From Nanobdellota archaeon (GTDB lineage Archaea > Nanobdellota > Nanobdellia > SCGC-AAA011-G17 > GW2011-AR17): DNA of 6,862 bases. The stretch lies in NCBI GenBank assembly GCA_030018575.1, contig JASEIA010000078.1:1-6862 (forward strand), written 5' to 3'. The notes below the pieces were generated by a model. The model made no database searches, had not been told where the DNA came from, and saw only the letters and a list, made by a program, of their open reading frames with translations. The position numbers and the translations under genes are program-made. Shown in pieces: positions 5,130 to 6,862 of the stretch; within the stretch, counting starts at the first letter, position 1; every line of letters begins with the position of its first letter.

Positions 5130-6610
5130 AGTCAGAGCACATCGAAGTGACAGTAAGGATAGTTGCGTCAGAGGGAAAACTGCCTTCATACGAGCTTTCG
5201 CTTCCTGAGCTTGAGCCTGCAACAAACGCGTTTCTTGACGAGATAAGGACGCAGCTTGTTACAGAAGTGACCGTAAGCACTTCAGAAATGGTGGACCCTG
5301 CCGCGGTAAACCAGCTTAAGGAAAAATTCAGCAGGAAAGCGCTTACCCTTATCCAGGCATTGATGCCAAACATAAACTCAGAGCTAAGGACGTATCTTAT
5401 AGGGCACCTGCTTCAGGACATGCTCGGGCTCGGTCCTATAGAATTCCTGCTTAATGATGTAAGCCTTGAGGAAGTTGTAATACCCTCTGCAAAAGAGCCT
5501 ATAAGGGTTTATCACAAGAAATACGGCTGGCTTAAGACAAACATAACAATACGCACAGAGGAGCAGATACAGAACTATTCAAGCATAATCGCGAGAAGGG
5601 TTGGAAGGCAGATAACAACGTTAAGCCCCCTCCTTGACGCGCACCTTGTGACAGGGGACAGGGCTAATGCAGTACTATATCCGATAGGGACAAAAGGAAA
5701 CACAATAACAATAAGGAAGTTTGCAAGGGATCCGTGGACAGCCATAGACCTGATAAACAACAAGACCTGCAGTGTTGAGATTTTTGCGCTTATCTGGCAC
5801 GCAATACAGTATGAGATGAACATTCTTGTCAGCGGCGGCACCGCCTCAGGAAAAACATCATTCCTTAATTCAATGCTCATGTTCATGCCCCCAAACCAGA
5901 GAATAATTTCAATAGAAGACACAAGGGAGCTGCAGCTTTCAGAGCAGCTTTACTGGTGCCCGCTTGTGACAAGGCAGCCAAATTCGGAAGGAAAGGGCGA
6001 GGTTAGCATGCTTGGCCTGCTTGTAAACTCATTGAGAATGAGGCCTGACAGGATTATCCTGGGAGAGATGAGGACTGCGGAGCAGGCGCAGGTTCTGTTT
6101 GAGGCAATGCACACAGGGCACTCTGTTTATGCAACAGTGCACGCTGATACAATAGGGGAAACAATAAAACGGCTGGTTTATCCGCCAATAAACGTCCCAC
6201 CAAACCTGCTTTCGGCAGTCCACCTTAATGTAGTCATGTTCAGGGACAGGAGAAAAGGGATAAGGAGGACGCTGCAGGTTGGCGAGTACGTTGCATCAGA
6301 GGAAGGCGGCTCGGAAACAATCAAGCCGAATGTGCTTTACAGGTGGAGGCCTGAGAAGGATGACATGTATGCGCATTCAGAGTCATTGAAAATTAAGGAG
6401 GACCTTTGCAGGTTTACAGGCTCAACGCTTAAGGAGCTTGCAGCTGAGATAAAGAGCAAGGAAAAAATACTTTCATGGATGATTAAGCAGCAAGTGAAAG
6501 GAATTGTTCAGATGGGCCAGATACTTAATTCATATTACAGCGACCCTGATTACATATTGTCTTTAGCAGAAAAAAACAAGAAAGCTCCGCCAGGAGGCTC
6601 GCTTTCTTGA
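5099..6610 (+). CDS. Type IV pilus / type II secretion-family ATPase (archaeal GspE/ArlI-like)
   Basis: This is a 503-residue hexameric motor ATPase of the GspE/PilB/ArlI/VirB11 superfamily, acting on the cytoplasmic face to drive filament assembly. Residues 1-230 form the N-terminal domains, including the MLGLGPIEFLLND segment (108-120) and the Arg-bearing strand around 188-207. The motor core has Walker A GGTASGKT (246-253, Lys252), the Asp box SIEDTREL (271-278), Walker B RIILGEMR (318-325, catalytic Glu323) and the His box around 338-350 (HTGHSVYATVHAD). All key residues are intact. The C-terminus, with ILSWMIKQQVKGIVQMG and an SYYSDPDYIL end, is characteristic of archaeal members. The length is normal for the family. 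No tetracysteine zinc motif is seen. The start overlaps the membrane protein by 31 bases and has a GGGAG site. ATPase identity is secure. Whether it serves an adhesion pilus, motility or secretion is inferred from the pilin neighbours; no other archaellum (Arl) genes are visible. Confidence 0.95.
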   Translation: MQKEIEAYRIESEHIEVTVRIVASEGKLPSYELSLPELEPATNAFLDEIRTQLVTEVTVSTSEMVDPAAVNQLKEKFSRKALTLIQALMPNINSELRTYLIGHLLQDMLGLGPIEFLLNDVSLEEVVIPSAKEPIRVYHKKYGWLKTNITIRTEEQIQNYSSIIARRVGRQITTLSPLLDAHLVTGDRANAVLYPIGTKGNTITIRKFARDPWTAIDLINNKTCSVEIFALIWHAIQYEMNILVSGGTASGKTSFLNSMLMFMPPNQRIISIEDTRELQLSEQLYWCPLVTRQPNSEGKGEVSMLGLLVNSLRMRPDRIILGEMRTAEQAQVLFEAMHTGHSVYATVHADTIGETIKRLVYPPINVPPNLLSAVHLNVVMFRDRRKGIRRTLQVGEYVASEEGGSETIKPNVLYRWRPEKDDMYAHSESLKIKEDLCRFTGSTLKELAAEIKSKEKILSWMIKQQVKGIVQMGQILNSYYSDPDYILSLAEKNKKAPPGGSLS

Positions 6611-6862
6611 GTTCATAAAGCTGATGCTTTACAAACAACAAGAAGTAGATTTCAAGTAAACAATAACATGGCAAAGTCTATCCCAATCACAGCAAGCTGC
6701 GGGGCATTACGCCTTTGCAGTTATTTATCCTTCCAGGTTTCGTACAATACGCCAGCCGATGCTGGAACGGAGGATGTATGGCGGGTTTACACAGGAATGG
6801 TCAATCTCTGTCCTGTCTTTGGCTCTTGCGAGCAGGAAGCCACCTGCTTATCAACCGAACTG
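6611..6862 (+). other. Unassigned tail: AT-rich spacer, then GC-rich, stop-free, hairpin-rich sequence
   Basis: No gene could be identified here. Positions 6611-6660 are about 30% GC and hold a weak TATA-like CTTTACAAA (6627-6635). From 6671 to the edge the GC content is about 51% by count. No TAA, TAG or TGA occurs on the plus strand from 6667 on, in any frame. The reverse strand has stops in all frames. An ATG at 6668 opens 65 codons to the edge (MAKSIPITASCG start, five cysteines, no signal peptide) without a ribosome binding site. Its CGN arginine codons differ from the AGG preference of the neighbours. Hairpins are visible at 6697-6720, 6752-6765 (inside a 6727-6775 stem), 6791-6816 and 6831-6848. 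It may be a structured RNA, the 5' end of a leaderless gene, or a contig-end artefact. A platform-protein gene, expected here in pilus operons, is not recognisable. Confidence 0.35.

Noticed and set aside
5575..5922. Minus-strand open frame of 115 codons
   Set aside because: It lies opposite the conserved motor core of the ATPase, so it is a codon-bias shadow.
642..6610. Archaellum operon
   Set aside because: The ATPase is compatible, but no other arl genes (such as arlF, arlG, arlH or arlJ) are visible, and the pilins have Ig-like and minor-pilin character, so a pilus is the better reading.
6667..6862. tRNA, SRP RNA, RNase P RNA or 6S-like RNA
   Set aside because: I found no cloverleaf and none of the conserved SRP or RNase P core motifs. 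6S RNA is bacterial, while the neighbouring genes are archaeal. The loose resemblance of the final hairpin is not evidence.
1..6862. CRISPR array, insertion sequence or long direct repeats
   Set aside because: No regularly spaced repeats, transposase-like protein or terminal inverted repeats were seen.

Overview
The window looks archaeal, most likely from a small-genome DPANN-type lineage such as Diapherotrites, Micrarchaeota or Woesearchaeota. The reasons are class III (archaellin/pilin type) signal peptides on six consecutive proteins, an archaeal-type GspE/ArlI secretion ATPase, TATA boxes about 25 bases before the inferred transcript starts, GGAGG and GGTG-like ribosome binding sites next to an apparently leaderless gene, and chains of overlapping genes. 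The lineage is inferred from protein style, and a phylogeny of the ATPase would be needed to fix it.

Layout. Positions 1-453 (minus strand) hold most of a major-type pilin that runs off the left edge. Positions 454-641 are a divergent promoter region with one TATA box facing each way. Positions 642-4025 (plus strand) carry five pilin-like genes head to tail, each overlapping the next: a large 422-residue pilin with two Ig-like modules and a cysteine-rich C-terminus, a small 126-residue pilin, two minor pilin-like proteins of 158 and about 148 residues, and a 289-residue pilin-like protein. A 51-base gap with its own TATA box and ribosome binding site leads to a 350-residue membrane protein ending in a winged-helix-like domain. 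That gene overlaps the 503-residue pilus/secretion ATPase by 31 bases. Positions 6611-6862 contain no gene I can identify, but they show an abrupt rise in GC, no forward stop triplet from 6667 on, and several hairpins.

How the parts fit. The cluster reads as a type IV pilus-like machine. The ATPase would power assembly, the left-hand pilin could be the bulk filament subunit, and the five co-transcribed pilins look like a minor-pilin or tip set with an adhesive or sensing large subunit. The usual platform protein (ArlJ/TadC/PilC type) is not recognisable in the window. The gene beside the ATPase is instead a 6-helix protein with a very basic cytoplasmic-looking linker and a winged-helix-like tail, and it is the least understood part of the system.
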